From Actinocrinis puniceicyclus (GTDB lineage: Bacteria; Actinomycetota; Actinomycetes; Streptomycetales; Catenulisporaceae), in NCBI RefSeq assembly GCF_018283645.1, contig NZ_JAGSXH010000008.1, positions 1 to 64,000 on the forward strand: a stretch of 64,000 bases of DNA. The letters are read 5' to 3'. This document shows, piece by piece, positions 28,923 to 37,828 of this stretch. The translations under genes and the position numbers were made by a program. The notes under the pieces are model-generated. The model was not told where the DNA came from. It saw only the letters and a program-made list of their open reading frames with translations, and did not search any database. How positions within the stretch are numbered: position 1 is the first letter of the stretch; each line of letters begins with the position of its first letter.

Positions 28923-30665
28923 GTGACTGAGCAGCAGACCGACAAGCGGGCCGAGGGCGACGCGCCGGACGCGCAGGGCGCGCCGGCCGGCGACGTCGGC
29001 GGCGAGTTCGCCGAGGCCGGCCGGCTCTCGACCGCGCCGCGCCCGGACACCGCCGTCGCGGTGCCCCGGCTCGGCACCAGGGAACTGCTGCGCTGGATGT
29101 GGCGGCAGCTGACCTCGATGCGGATCGCGCTGACGCTGCTGTTCCTGCTCTCGGTCGCGGCGATTCCCGGTTCGCTGCTGCCGCAGCGCGAGATCGACCC
29201 GAGCAAGGTGCTCCAGTTCTTCGGCGCGCACAAGACGTGGGCGCCGATCCTGGACAGGCTCCAACTGTTCGACGTCTTCGAGTCGGTGTGGTTCGGCGCG
29301 ATCTACGTCCTGCTGTTCGTCTCCCTGGTCGGCTGCATCCTGCCGCGTTCGGTGGCGCACTACCTGGCGATGCGCGGGACGCCGCCGGCCGCGCCGCGCA
29401 ACCTCAAGCGGCTGCCGGTGCACGCATCGTTCCGGACCGGGGCTCCCGCCGAGCAGGCCCTGGCCGCGGCGGGAAAGCGGCTCAAGCACCGGCGTTTCCG
29501 CACCGCCGCCGGCACGGACACCGGCGGCGCCTGGGTCGCGGCGGAGAAGGGCTACCTGCGCGAGACCGGGAACCTGGTCTTCCACCTGGCGCTGCTGGGC
29601 ATCCTCGTCGCGGTCGCCATCGGGCACTTCTTCGGGTTCAAGGGAGCCCGGCTGGTCACGGAGGGCACCGGGTTCTGCGACACCGTCGCCGGCTACGACT
29701 CGCTGACGAAGGGTCAGGCGGTCTCCGACGCGGATCTGCCGCCCTTCTGCATCCGGCTGGACAAGTTCACCGCCAGCTACCAGGAAAGCGGCGACCAGAT
29801 CGGCCAGCCGCGCACCTTCGACGCCTACGCGACCTACCAGGCCAGCCCGTCGAGTCCGCAGCAGAAGGTGGACGTGCGGGTCAACGAGCCGATCACGGTC
29901 AACGGCACGAACATCTTCCTCGAAGGCCACGGCTACGCCCCCGTCGTCACGGTCAAGGACGGCGAGGGCAAGGTCGTGTACGACGGCCCGGTCACCTTCC
30001 TCGGCATCGACGCGAACTTCACCTCCAACGGCGCGATCAAGGTCCCGGACGCCAAGCCGAAGGGCCTGGGTTTCCAGGGCTATCTGCTGCCCACCGCGCT
30101 GATCATGCCGGGCTCGATGCCGGCCTCCGTGTTCCCGGCGGCACAGAACCCGGTGCTGATTCTGACCGCGTACGCCGGGAATCTGAACATGGACTCCGGC
30201 GAGTCGCAGAGCGTTTACACGCTGGACACGAGCAGGATGACCCGGCTGGACGTCAAGAACAAGAAGGACGCGGCGTCCGGCAACGCGCTGATGCTGGCGG
30301 TCGGGCAGAGCGCCACGCTGCCGAACGGCCTGGGCTCGATCACCTTCGACGGCGTCAAGCAGTGGGCGCAGTTCAACATCGCCTACGATCCCGGCCAGCC
30401 GATCGCGCTCGGTTCGGCGGCCTTCGCCGTGCTCGGCCTGGTCGGTTCGCTGGGCATCCGCCGCCGCCGGATCTGGGTGCGCGTCAGCGAGACGGGTGAC
30501 GGCGCGCGGCTGGTCGAGGTGGCCGGGCTGGCCCGCACCGAGGGCGCGACGCCGACCGCCGAGGTGACCCAGGCCGCCGAGGCGCTGGCCGCCGATCTGG
30601 GCGTCGTCCCGGACGAACACGAGCAACAGGGCAAGTCCACCCCGCGCACTGGAGCATCAGCGTGA
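28923..30665 (+). CDS. resB: Cytochrome c biogenesis protein ResB
   Basis: 580 aa. An acidic N-terminal tail is followed by three spans (TSMRIALTLLFLLSVAAIPG, ESVWFGAIYVLLFVSLVGCI, ETGNLVFHLALLGILVAVAI), a large extracytoplasmic domain and a final span near IALGSAAFAVLGLVGSLGIR. ResB and CcsB together move heme across the membrane and attach it to apocytochrome c. GTG start with GGAGAGC before it. Overlaps ccsB by 4 nt. Confidence 0.93.
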   Translation: MTEQQTDKRAEGDAPDAQGAPAGDVGGEFAEAGRLSTAPRPDTAVAVPRLGTRELLRWMWRQLTSMRIALTLLFLLSVAAIPGSLLPQREIDPSKVLQFFGAHKTWAPILDRLQLFDVFESVWFGAIYVLLFVSLVGCILPRSVAHYLAMRGTPPAAPRNLKRLPVHASFRTGAPAEQALAAAGKRLKHRRFRTAAGTDTGGAWVAAEKGYLRETGNLVFHLALLGILVAVAIGHFFGFKGARLVTEGTGFCDTVAGYDSLTKGQAVSDADLPPFCIRLDKFTASYQESGDQIGQPRTFDAYATYQASPSSPQQKVDVRVNEPITVNGTNIFLEGHGYAPVVTVKDGEGKVVYDGPVTFLGIDANFTSNGAIKVPDAKPKGLGFQGYLLPTALIMPGSMPASVFPAAQNPVLILTAYAGNLNMDSGESQSVYTLDTSRMTRLDVKNKKDAASGNALMLAVGQSATLPNGLGSITFDGVKQWAQFNIAYDPGQPIALGSAAFAVLGLVGSLGIRRRRIWVRVSETGDGARLVEVAGLARTEGATPTAEVTQAAEALAADLGVVPDEHEQQGKSTPRTGASA

Positions 30666-31696
30666 TCAACGAGAACCTCGCGCACTACAGCAACCTGTTC
30701 ATCGCGCTGGCGCTGGTCGCCTACGCCTTCGCGTTCTTCGCGTACTGCGGCGAGTGGGCGTTCGGCTCGCGCTCGCGGATCGGCGCGAAGGCGGCCGCGG
30801 TGGGCCGGTCCGGCCAGGCTCGGACCGCCGCGGCGGCCGCGCCCGAGGATGCGGTCGCGTCGGTGGGGGCGTCCGGGGTGTCCGTGCTCACTCGCACCGT
30901 GCAGGAGGGCGAGGAGCCCACGGTCGCCGGCGGCTCGCTGCGCGCGGAGATCGTCGGCCGTTTCGCCGTGATGGCCACTTTCATCGGTTTCCTCCTGCAC
31001 GCCTCCGGCGTGCTGTGCCGCGGCCTGGCCGCGCAACGGGTGCCGTGGGCGAACATGTACGAGTTCTCCTGCGCCGCCGCGCTCGCCATGGCCTTCGCGT
31101 ACCTGGTGCTGCTGGTGACCGGCCGCAAGGCACGGTGGCTCGGCCTGCCGGTTTCGTTCATCGTGCTGTTGACGCTCGGCCTTGCGTACACGGTGCTCTA
31201 CACCGACGCCGAGGAACTGGTTCCGGCGCTGCACTCGTACTGGCTGTATATCCACGTCACCGCCGCGGTGCTGTCCACCGGGGCGTTCGGGGTCGCGACC
31301 ATCGCCACGGTCCTGTACCTGGTCAAGGCGGCGGCTGAGGACGGCAGGCTGCCGCGGCTTGGCGGCGTGCTGGAGCGGGTGCCGTCCTCCGGCGCCCTGG
31401 ACCGCACCGCGTACCGGGTGATCGCGTTCATCTTCCCGCTGTGGACGTTCGCGGTGATCGCGGGCGCGATCTGGGCGCAGAAAGCCTGGGGCCGGTACTG
31501 GGGCTGGGACCCGAAGGAGACCTGGTCCTTCATCGTGTGGGTGATCTACGCGGCCTACCTGCACGCGCGGGCGACCCACGGTTGGAAGGGCCGCGCCGCC
31601 GCCTGGATCGCACTCGCTGCTTTCGTGTGCGTCATGTTCAATTACTTCGGGGTTAATACACTGCTCACAGGCAAGCACAGTTACGCCGGGCTGTAG
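30662..31696 (+). CDS. ccsB: Cytochrome c biogenesis protein CcsB/ResC (heme handling)
   Basis: 344 aa, about eight spans. The tryptophan-rich heme-binding WWD motif GRYWGWDPKETWSF lies near 278-292, with conserved His residues in the surrounding spans (for example LHASGVLCRGL). Partner of ResB in the heme lyase. Begins with a GTGA overlap on the resB stop, so the pair is translationally coupled. A variable charged loop follows the first span. Confidence 0.94.
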   Translation: MINENLAHYSNLFIALALVAYAFAFFAYCGEWAFGSRSRIGAKAAAVGRSGQARTAAAAAPEDAVASVGASGVSVLTRTVQEGEEPTVAGGSLRAEIVGRFAVMATFIGFLLHASGVLCRGLAAQRVPWANMYEFSCAAALAMAFAYLVLLVTGRKARWLGLPVSFIVLLTLGLAYTVLYTDAEELVPALHSYWLYIHVTAAVLSTGAFGVATIATVLYLVKAAAEDGRLPRLGGVLERVPSSGALDRTAYRVIAFIFPLWTFAVIAGAIWAQKAWGRYWGWDPKETWSFIVWVIYAAYLHARATHGWKGRAAAWIALAAFVCVMFNYFGVNTLLTGKHSYAGL

Positions 31697-31847
31697 GGTT
31701 CCCCGCAGCGCACCGCCTTATCAAGATCCGTAATAGACCGTCCGGCAACCGGGCGGGATCGCGCAGCGTCCTGAAAGGCGACGACAGGGTGTGAGCGAGC
31801 CGGGAAGACCGGCCGTGCGAAACCCTCTTGCGGAAGGATCTGGCCTG

Positions 31848-34034
31848 ATGAGCGACGATCGCGGCTGGTACCCGGCATACGGGGCCGACGACCGCGGCGG
31901 AGAGGGTAGGCGCCGGGAAGAACCCGGCTACGACCCTTACGCGCAGGGCCAGGGTTCCGTCCGCCCCGGGCAGGGCGAGGGCGTTGCATACCCCGTGAAC
32001 CGCGGGGGACAGCCGCGTGACCCCCGCCGGGTACCGCCACCGCCGCAGCAGCGGCAGCCGCAGCCGCAGGACCAGTGGTCCGCGGATCCGTACGCGCGCC
32101 AGGGACGCGACGGCCGCGGCCCGGGCTCCGGGGGCGGTTCCGGGGGCGGCTGGCCGCCCCGCGAAGGGTGGGCGCCGGGAGCGGCGGGCCGCGGCGCCGA
32201 GCGGGCCGCGCCCGCGGACGCCTATCCGTCGCGCGACCCGTACTCGGGCAATGCCGCGTGGGCCCCGGCCGGTGCGCAGCCGCAGATCCCGAGCCGGCGC
32301 GGCGCGCCCGGCGGTGACGGCGGCCAGGATGACTGGGTGCCGCGCTCCCGTGCCGGTCGCGCGGGGGAGCGAGGGGACCTGGGCCGCACCGCCGTCGCCT
32401 CGGGGGCCGTGGGGATCGCGGACGGGAACATCAACGACGACGTCGACCTGGACGAACTGGACCCGAGCGGCCGTGCCCGGCGCGCGGCCGCGGCGGGCCG
32501 CGGTGGCGGTGGCAGGCGCCCGGCCACCGGCAGGCGCAAGGCGATCAAGTGGACCGCGATCGGTGTCTCGACGCTCCTGGTCGCGATACTCGGCATCGGC
32601 GCCTACGTGGTGCTGCACCTGACCGGCAACATCAAGCACACCGCGCTGCTGCAGAACGGCGCCACGCAGTCGCCGGAGCCGACCGACAGTTACGGCCGCT
32701 CCCAGCTCAACCTCCTCGTCATAGGCTCGGACTCGCGTAACAACCCGGCGGACTGCGCCATCGGCCACGACTGCGGGCCGGGCGCGAACGCGGACGTCGA
32801 GATGGTCGTGCACCTTTCCGCCGACCGCTCCAACGCCACCGTCATGTCGATTCCGCGCGACACCGTGGTCATGCTGCCGCGCTGCACCGACCCGGTCAAC
32901 CACACCAGCGGCGGCGGGTTCGTCGCGACGATCAACAGTTCGCTGCAGTGGGGTCCGTCCTGCACGGTGCTGGCCGTTCACCAACTGACCGGGCTGACCA
33001 TCGACCATTTCGTGATGGTCGACTTCGTCGGCGTCGAGTCGCTCTCGAACGCGCTCGGCGGTGTCCAGGTGTGCGTCACGAACAAGATGGCCGACCCGAA
33101 CTCGCGGCTTCGGCTGAACAAGGGCATCAACATGGTCCAGGGCGCCAGCGCCCTGGCGTTCGTGCGCACCCGCCACGGCTTCTACGACGGCTCCGACCTC
33201 GGCCGGGAAAAGGCGCAGCACTACTTCCTCGGGCAGATGATCAAGGAAGTGCGCGCCACCATGAACCTGTCCGACTTCGGCACGCTGCTCAAGGTGGCCG
33301 ACGCGGCGACCAAGGCGCTCACCGTGGACGACGGCCTCAGCGGCGTCACCGGCCTGGAGGGTCTGGCCACGACGATGAACCGGGTGCCCACGAGCCGCAT
33401 CTCCTTCGTGACGATGCCGTGGAACGTCGACCCGGCCAGCCCGGCGCACGTCCAGGTCGCGCAGCCCTACGCGGAACAGATGTTCCAGAACATCCGCAAC
33501 GACGTGCCGTACTCGAGCGGCCCGGGTGCGAAGAGCAGCGCCGCGGCCAGTGGCGCCCCGGCCCCGAGCAGCGCGCCTCCGGCGACCTCGGCCGTCGCCG
33601 TGAACAAGGCCGCGGTGCGCGTCCAGGTCCTCAACGGCAGCGGCGTGGCCGGCCGCGCCGGCGCGATCCGCGACGCGCTCTCGGGCCAGGGCTTCTCGCT
33701 GGCGACGGTGGGCGGCAACGCCGCCGCCGCCTCCGCCACGAAGGTCTACTACCCCTCGAACCGCGCCGACTCGGCGGCGGCGGTGGCCTCCGCCCTCGGA
33801 CTGCCGAACTCCGCGCTCAAGGAGTCCGGCGCGTACTCGGAGGTGGCCGTGGTGCTCGGCACCGACTGGACCTCCGGCACCACCTTCGGCGGTGCGGGTG
33901 CCTCGGGTTCGGGTTCGGGTGCGGGTGCGACGCCTACCGCGGCAGCGAGCGCCCCGGCGGTCTCCTCGCTGTCGAACGCCGGGGACACCGGCAACACCTG
34001 CATCCCGGTGAACCCGTTCTACGTCGTCAAGTAG
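31848..34034 (+). CDS. LytR-CpsA-Psr family cell-wall glycopolymer ligase
   Basis: 728 aa. A long Gly/Pro/Arg-rich cytoplasmic N-terminus (1-230), one span at about 235-257, then the LCP domain with IGSDSRNN, the phosphate-site arginines in MSIPRDTVVML and ALAFVRTRHGF. A LytR_C domain (from about 588, VQVLNGSGVAGRAGAIR) follows, then a low-complexity end. LCP enzymes transfer wall polymers such as teichoic acid or arabinogalactan to peptidoglycan outside the membrane. ATG 31848 was chosen for GGAAGGA 9 bases upstream; a GTG at 31791 would add 19 residues. Confidence 0.92.
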   Translation: MSDDRGWYPAYGADDRGGEGRRREEPGYDPYAQGQGSVRPGQGEGVAYPVNRGGQPRDPRRVPPPPQQRQPQPQDQWSADPYARQGRDGRGPGSGGGSGGGWPPREGWAPGAAGRGAERAAPADAYPSRDPYSGNAAWAPAGAQPQIPSRRGAPGGDGGQDDWVPRSRAGRAGERGDLGRTAVASGAVGIADGNINDDVDLDELDPSGRARRAAAAGRGGGGRRPATGRRKAIKWTAIGVSTLLVAILGIGAYVVLHLTGNIKHTALLQNGATQSPEPTDSYGRSQLNLLVIGSDSRNNPADCAIGHDCGPGANADVEMVVHLSADRSNATVMSIPRDTVVMLPRCTDPVNHTSGGGFVATINSSLQWGPSCTVLAVHQLTGLTIDHFVMVDFVGVESLSNALGGVQVCVTNKMADPNSRLRLNKGINMVQGASALAFVRTRHGFYDGSDLGREKAQHYFLGQMIKEVRATMNLSDFGTLLKVADAATKALTVDDGLSGVTGLEGLATTMNRVPTSRISFVTMPWNVDPASPAHVQVAQPYAEQMFQNIRNDVPYSSGPGAKSSAAASGAPAPSSAPPATSAVAVNKAAVRVQVLNGSGVAGRAGAIRDALSGQGFSLATVGGNAAAASATKVYYPSNRADSAAAVASALGLPNSALKESGAYSEVAVVLGTDWTSGTTFGGAGASGSGSGAGATPTAAASAPAVSSLSNAGDTGNTCIPVNPFYVVK

Positions 34035-34060
34035 CAGCGCCGCCACCCGCGCACGATCCC

Positions 34061-34099
34061 GGCTGCACGCGGGCTGCGCCGGCTGCATGCGGCTGCGCC
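34061..34099 (+). repeat. Imperfect 20-bp tandem repeat
   Basis: GGCTGCACGCGGGCTGCGCC followed directly by a 19-base copy differing by one substitution and one deletion. Upstream of the RibD-like gene. Confidence 0.6.
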
Positions 34100-34110
34100 G
34101 GCCGGTAGCC

Positions 34111-34116
34111 CACAAT
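34111..34116 (+). promoter_or_regulatory. -10-like box of RibD-like gene (leaderless)
   Basis: CACAAT ends 6 bases before the GTG at 34123; a second in-frame GTG follows at 34129. Confidence 0.4.
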
Positions 34117-34122
34117 GGAGCG

Positions 34123-35247
34123 GTGACTGTGACAGCGCCCTGGGTCGTCCTCAGCTGTACGACCTCGCTCGACGGCTGCCTGGATGACACGGCCGCGCGG
34201 CGGCTGCTGCTGTCCAACGACGCGGACTTCGACCGGGTCGACGCGTTGCGCGCGTCCGTGGACGCGATCCTGGTCGGCGCGGGCACTGTGCGCGCGGACA
34301 ACCCCCGGCTGCTGGTGCGCTCCGCGACACGGCGCGCTGCCCGCGTGGCCCGCGGTGAACCGGCGAGCCCGCTGCGGGTGGTGCTGTCCGGCTCCGGAGA
34401 GCTTGATCCCGCTGCCGCGGTGTTCGCCGCGGAGGGCGCCGAGACGATCGTGTACCCGGCGGCCGGCCGCGGGGTCGGCGGCCGGCCGGTGGACCCGGGC
34501 GAGGTGCTGGACGATCTGGCGCGGCGCGGGGTGCGGCGGTTGATGGTCGAGGGCGGCGCTTCGGTGCTCACCCGGTTCCTGGCCGACGACCTGGCCGACG
34601 AGCTCCAGTTCTCCGTGGCGCCGTTCCTCATCGGCGATCCCGCGGCGCCGCGCGCCTTCGGCCCGGCCGGCTATCCGCAGTCCTGCGACCGCCGGATGAT
34701 CCTCGCCGACAGCGGCGCGCTCGGCGACGTGCAGTTCTCCCGCTATCTGGTCGACCGCCGCGCGCGGGACGGATCAGCCCGGGGGCGCGGCGCGGACCTG
34801 CGCCTGTTGCGCCTGGCCGTGGAGCTGTCGCGCTCCTGCCCGCGGGTCTCCGGCGCGTACTCGGTCGGCGCGATCGTCACCGACGGCCGGGGCGCGGTGA
34901 TCTCGACGGGGTACTCGCGGGAACTGCTGCGCGGCCTCGGCGACCCGGAGAAGAACCACGCCGAGGAGGTTGCGCTCGCCAAGCTGGACCCCGCGGATCC
35001 GCGGCTTAAGCAGGCGACGCTGTACACCTCGCTCGAACCCTGCTCGCCGCGCGCTTCCCGGCCACTGAGCTGCACGGACCACATCCTCGCGGCCGGCATC
35101 CCGCGGGTCGTGCTGGCGCTGCGTGAGCCGGCGCTGCTCGCGGTGTGCGACGGCGCCGACCGGTTGCGCGCCGCGGGGGTCGAGGTCGTCGAGCTGCCTG
35201 AACTGGGCGCACAGGTGCGCGAGGTCAACTCCCACCTGCTGGGTTGA
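34123..35247 (+). CDS. RibD-like reductase-deaminase fusion with reversed domain order
   Basis: 374 aa. Residues 1-210 are a RibD C-type/dihydrofolate reductase-like domain (SLDGCLDD, VGAGTVRADNPRLLVR, LMVEGGASVLTRFL). Residues 225-374 are a zinc-dependent cytidine/deoxycytidylate deaminase-like domain with ligands His279 (HAEE, catalytic Glu281), Cys307 and Cys317. Bacterial RibD has the deaminase first and the reductase second; here the order is inverted. It could act in riboflavin synthesis or on another pyrimidine-like substrate. It is not next to other rib genes. Start fixed by the -10-like box. Confidence 0.82.
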   Translation: MTVTAPWVVLSCTTSLDGCLDDTAARRLLLSNDADFDRVDALRASVDAILVGAGTVRADNPRLLVRSATRRAARVARGEPASPLRVVLSGSGELDPAAAVFAAEGAETIVYPAAGRGVGGRPVDPGEVLDDLARRGVRRLMVEGGASVLTRFLADDLADELQFSVAPFLIGDPAAPRAFGPAGYPQSCDRRMILADSGALGDVQFSRYLVDRRARDGSARGRGADLRLLRLAVELSRSCPRVSGAYSVGAIVTDGRGAVISTGYSRELLRGLGDPEKNHAEEVALAKLDPADPRLKQATLYTSLEPCSPRASRPLSCTDHILAAGIPRVVLALREPALLAVCDGADRLRAAGVEVVELPELGAQVREVNSHLLG

Positions 35248-35293
35248 CGGGCGCGGACGAGGGCGGCGCCCGCGCCTGCCGGAAACCGCCCTG

Positions 35294-35336
35294 CGGATGC
35301 TTGAGCGGTGATCCCGCCGTGGATACTTGAGCCATG
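35294..35336 (+). repeat. Duplicated 17-bp start cassette upstream of ubiD-like gene
   Basis: CGGATGCTTGAGCGGTG (35294-35310) and TGGATACTTGAGCCATG (35320-35336) share 13 of 17 bases. Each has a -10-like hexamer 6 bases before a start codon (GTG 35308, ATG 35334), in different frames. Confidence 0.55.
35322..35327 (+). promoter_or_regulatory. -10-like box of ubiD-like gene (leaderless)
   Basis: GATACT, 4 of 6 consensus matches, ends 6 bases before the ATG at 35334. No ribosome binding site. Confidence 0.5.
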
Positions 35337-36785
35337 GCCTACGAAGATCTGCGCTCCTTCCTGCGGACGTTGGAGCGCGAGGGGGAGCTGCGCCGGATCA
35401 AGGCCCAGGTCGACCCGTACCTGGAGGTCGGCGAGATCACCGACCGGGTGCAGAAGGCGCACGGCCCCGCGCTGCTGTTCGAGAACGTCAAGGGTTCGGA
35501 CCTGCCGTTGGCGATGAACGTGTTCGGGACGCGGCGCCGGCTGTGCCTCGCGCTGGGCATCGAGAGCCTCGACGAGATCGGCGAGCGGATCGGAGAGCTG
35601 CTCAAGCCCGAGCTGCCGCACGGGCTGTCCGGGTTCAAGGACGCGCTGGGCAAGGTGGCGCAGCTGCGCTCGGTTCCGCCGAAGCACGTCAGGAGCGCGC
35701 CGTGCCAGCAGATCGTCCTGACGGACGATCAGGTCGACCTCGACGCGCTGCCCGCGTTGCACACGTGGCCGCAGGACGGCGGCGCGTTCTTCAACCTGGG
35801 CCTGACGCACACCAAGCATCCTGAGACCGGCCTGCGCAACCTCGGGCTGTACCGGCTCCAGCGGCACGACGCGCGCACCATCGGCATGCACTGGCAGATC
35901 CACAAGGACTCCACCAACCACTACGCCGTGGCCCAGCGCCGCGGCGAGCGGTTGCCCGTGGCCGTGGCCTTCGGCTGTCCACCGGTGGTCACCTACGCCG
36001 CGACGGCGCCGCTGCCGGCCGACATCGACGAGTACATGTTCGCCGGGTTCGTGCAGCGCGAACGGGTCGAGCTGGTGGACTGCAAGACCGTGCCGCTCCA
36101 GGTGCCCGCGCACTGCGAGGTGGTGCTCGAAGGCTGGCTCGAACCCGGCGTCGTGCGGCCCGAGGGTCCGTTCGGCGACCACACGGGCTTCTACACGCCG
36201 GTCGAGCCCTTCCCGGCGCTGACCGTCACCGCCGTGACGATGCGCAAGAACGCGTTGTTGCAGTCGATCGTGGTGGGCCGGCCGCCGACCGAGGACGGAC
36301 CGTTGGGGAAGGCCACGGAGCGGTTCTTCCTGCCGCTGCTCAAGACGATCATCCCGGACATCGTGGACTACGATCTGCCGGAGACCGGCGGCTTCCACAA
36401 CTGCGCGATCGTGTCCATCGACAAGCGCTACCCGAAGCACGCGCAGAAGGTGATGAACGCGATCTGGGGCGCGCACCTGATGTCGCTGACCAAACTGATC
36501 GTGGTCGTGGACGCGGACTGCGACGTGCACGACTACGCCGAGGTGTCCTGGCGCGCGTTCGGGAACGTGGACTACGCGCGGGACCTGCTGTTGACCGAAG
36601 GCCCGGTGGACCATCTGGACCACGCCTCGTATCAGCAGTTCTGGGGCGGCAAGCTCGGCATCGACGCGACCCGTAAGCTGCCGGGCGAGGGTTACACCCG
36701 CAGCGGGGGCTGGCCCGAGATGATCGCGCCGGACCCGGCGACCGCGGCGCTGGTGGACCGCCGCTGGAAGGAATACGGACTGTGA
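35334..36785 (+). CDS. UbiD-family decarboxylase, menaquinone (futalosine) pathway
   Basis: 483 aa, full UbiD length. Conserved stretches include NLGLYRLQRHDARTIGMHWQ, EGPFGDHTGFYTP and KAVMNAIWG-like KVMNAIWGAHLMSLTK. UbiD enzymes use prenylated FMN, which the UbiX homologue encoded 1.9 kb downstream would supply. In the futalosine route this enzyme is proposed to decarboxylate the prenylated 1,4-dihydroxy-6-naphthoate intermediate made by MqnP. Overlaps mqnP by 4 nt, so the two are translated together. Confidence 0.9.
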   Translation: MAYEDLRSFLRTLEREGELRRIKAQVDPYLEVGEITDRVQKAHGPALLFENVKGSDLPLAMNVFGTRRRLCLALGIESLDEIGERIGELLKPELPHGLSGFKDALGKVAQLRSVPPKHVRSAPCQQIVLTDDQVDLDALPALHTWPQDGGAFFNLGLTHTKHPETGLRNLGLYRLQRHDARTIGMHWQIHKDSTNHYAVAQRRGERLPVAVAFGCPPVVTYAATAPLPADIDEYMFAGFVQRERVELVDCKTVPLQVPAHCEVVLEGWLEPGVVRPEGPFGDHTGFYTPVEPFPALTVTAVTMRKNALLQSIVVGRPPTEDGPLGKATERFFLPLLKTIIPDIVDYDLPETGGFHNCAIVSIDKRYPKHAQKVMNAIWGAHLMSLTKLIVVVDADCDVHDYAEVSWRAFGNVDYARDLLLTEGPVDHLDHASYQQFWGGKLGIDATRKLPGEGYTRSGGWPEMIAPDPATAALVDRRWKEYGL

Positions 36786-37702
36786 GCGCGACGGCCCCGG
36801 TCGAGAGCGTCGCGTCGGCTCACGGCGTCGGCGGGAAGTTCAAGGCGTTCAAGAGCCTGGTGCTGCTGGAGCACTCGGTGTTCGCGCTGCCTTTCGCGTA
36901 CATCGCGGCGCTCACCGCGATGTACCGCGCCACACGCAGCGTGCACTGGCTGCAACTGCTGCTGATCACACTGGCTATGATCGGCGCGCGCACGTTCGCG
37001 ATGGCGGTCAACCGGATCATCGACCGCGAGTTCGACGCGCGCAACCCGCGCACGGCCGGGCGGGAACTGGTCACCGGGGTGCTCACGGTGCGCACGGCGT
37101 GGATCGGGGCGGTGCTGGCTCTCGGTCTGTTCCTCGGCTCGGCCGCGGCACTCAATACGCTGGCTCTCGCGCTCGCGCCGGTCGCCGTCATCCCGCTGGT
37201 GGTCTACCCGTACGGCAAACGCTTCACGGACGTGCCCCATGCGCTGCTGGCGCTCGCGCAGGCGGTCGGCCCGACCGGGGCGTGGATCGCGGTGACCGGC
37301 CGGTGGTCCTGGGACGCGGTGGTGCTCGGCCTGGCGGTCGGGATCTGGATCGGCGGGTTCGACCTGATATTCGCGTTGCAGGATATCGACACGGACCGCG
37401 CGCAGGGGCTCGGTTCGGTGCCGGCGCGGTGGGGTGTGCGCACGGCGCTGATCGGTGCGCGCGCGTCGCACGCGGTCACCACGGCGCTGTTCGTCTGGTT
37501 CGGGCTGCTGACCGGCGCGGGCGTGTTCTGGTGGCTGGGCCTCGTCGTCGTCGCCGGGGCGTTCGTGTACGAACACTCCCTGCTGCATCCCGACGACCTG
37601 TCGCGGCTCAACCGGGCGTTCTTCACCGTGAACGGATTCGTGGGTATCGCGCTGTTCTGCTTCGCACTGCTGGACCTGGTGACCCGCGGGCTGCGCGGCT
37701 GA
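36782..37702 (+). CDS. mqnP: MqnP-type UbiA prenyltransferase
   Basis: 306 aa, about eight spans. First Asp-rich motif NRIIDREFDARNPRT (NxxxDxxxD: Asn77, Asp81, Asp85) and second DLIFALQDIDTDRAQG (about 192-207) bind the prenyl diphosphate through Mg2+. It attaches the polyprenyl chain to 1,4-dihydroxy-6-naphthoate in the membrane. The GTGA overlap with the UbiD gene supports one pathway step pair. Confidence 0.92.
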   Translation: MSATAPVESVASAHGVGGKFKAFKSLVLLEHSVFALPFAYIAALTAMYRATRSVHWLQLLLITLAMIGARTFAMAVNRIIDREFDARNPRTAGRELVTGVLTVRTAWIGAVLALGLFLGSAAALNTLALALAPVAVIPLVVYPYGKRFTDVPHALLALAQAVGPTGAWIAVTGRWSWDAVVLGLAVGIWIGGFDLIFALQDIDTDRAQGLGSVPARWGVRTALIGARASHAVTTALFVWFGLLTGAGVFWWLGLVVVAGAFVYEHSLLHPDDLSRLNRAFFTVNGFVGIALFCFALLDLVTRGLRG

Positions 37703-37828
37703 CCCGCCGCCATCCGCGTCGCCCGCGTCGCCCGGGCCGCCGGGTATCGGTTTGACAGCGTGTCCGCCCGGCGCAAGACTGTCGCGTTCTGATCCAGCGA
37801 ATCAATACACTTATCCATCGGGGGGATC

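Noticed and set aside
31665-34631. A 988-codon open frame on the minus strand across the LCP ligase gene
   Set aside because: It is the antisense shadow of a GC-rich coding region; it has no recognisable domain and composition dominated by Arg/Gly/Ala/Val, while the plus strand encodes a clear LCP protein and the start of the RibD-like gene.
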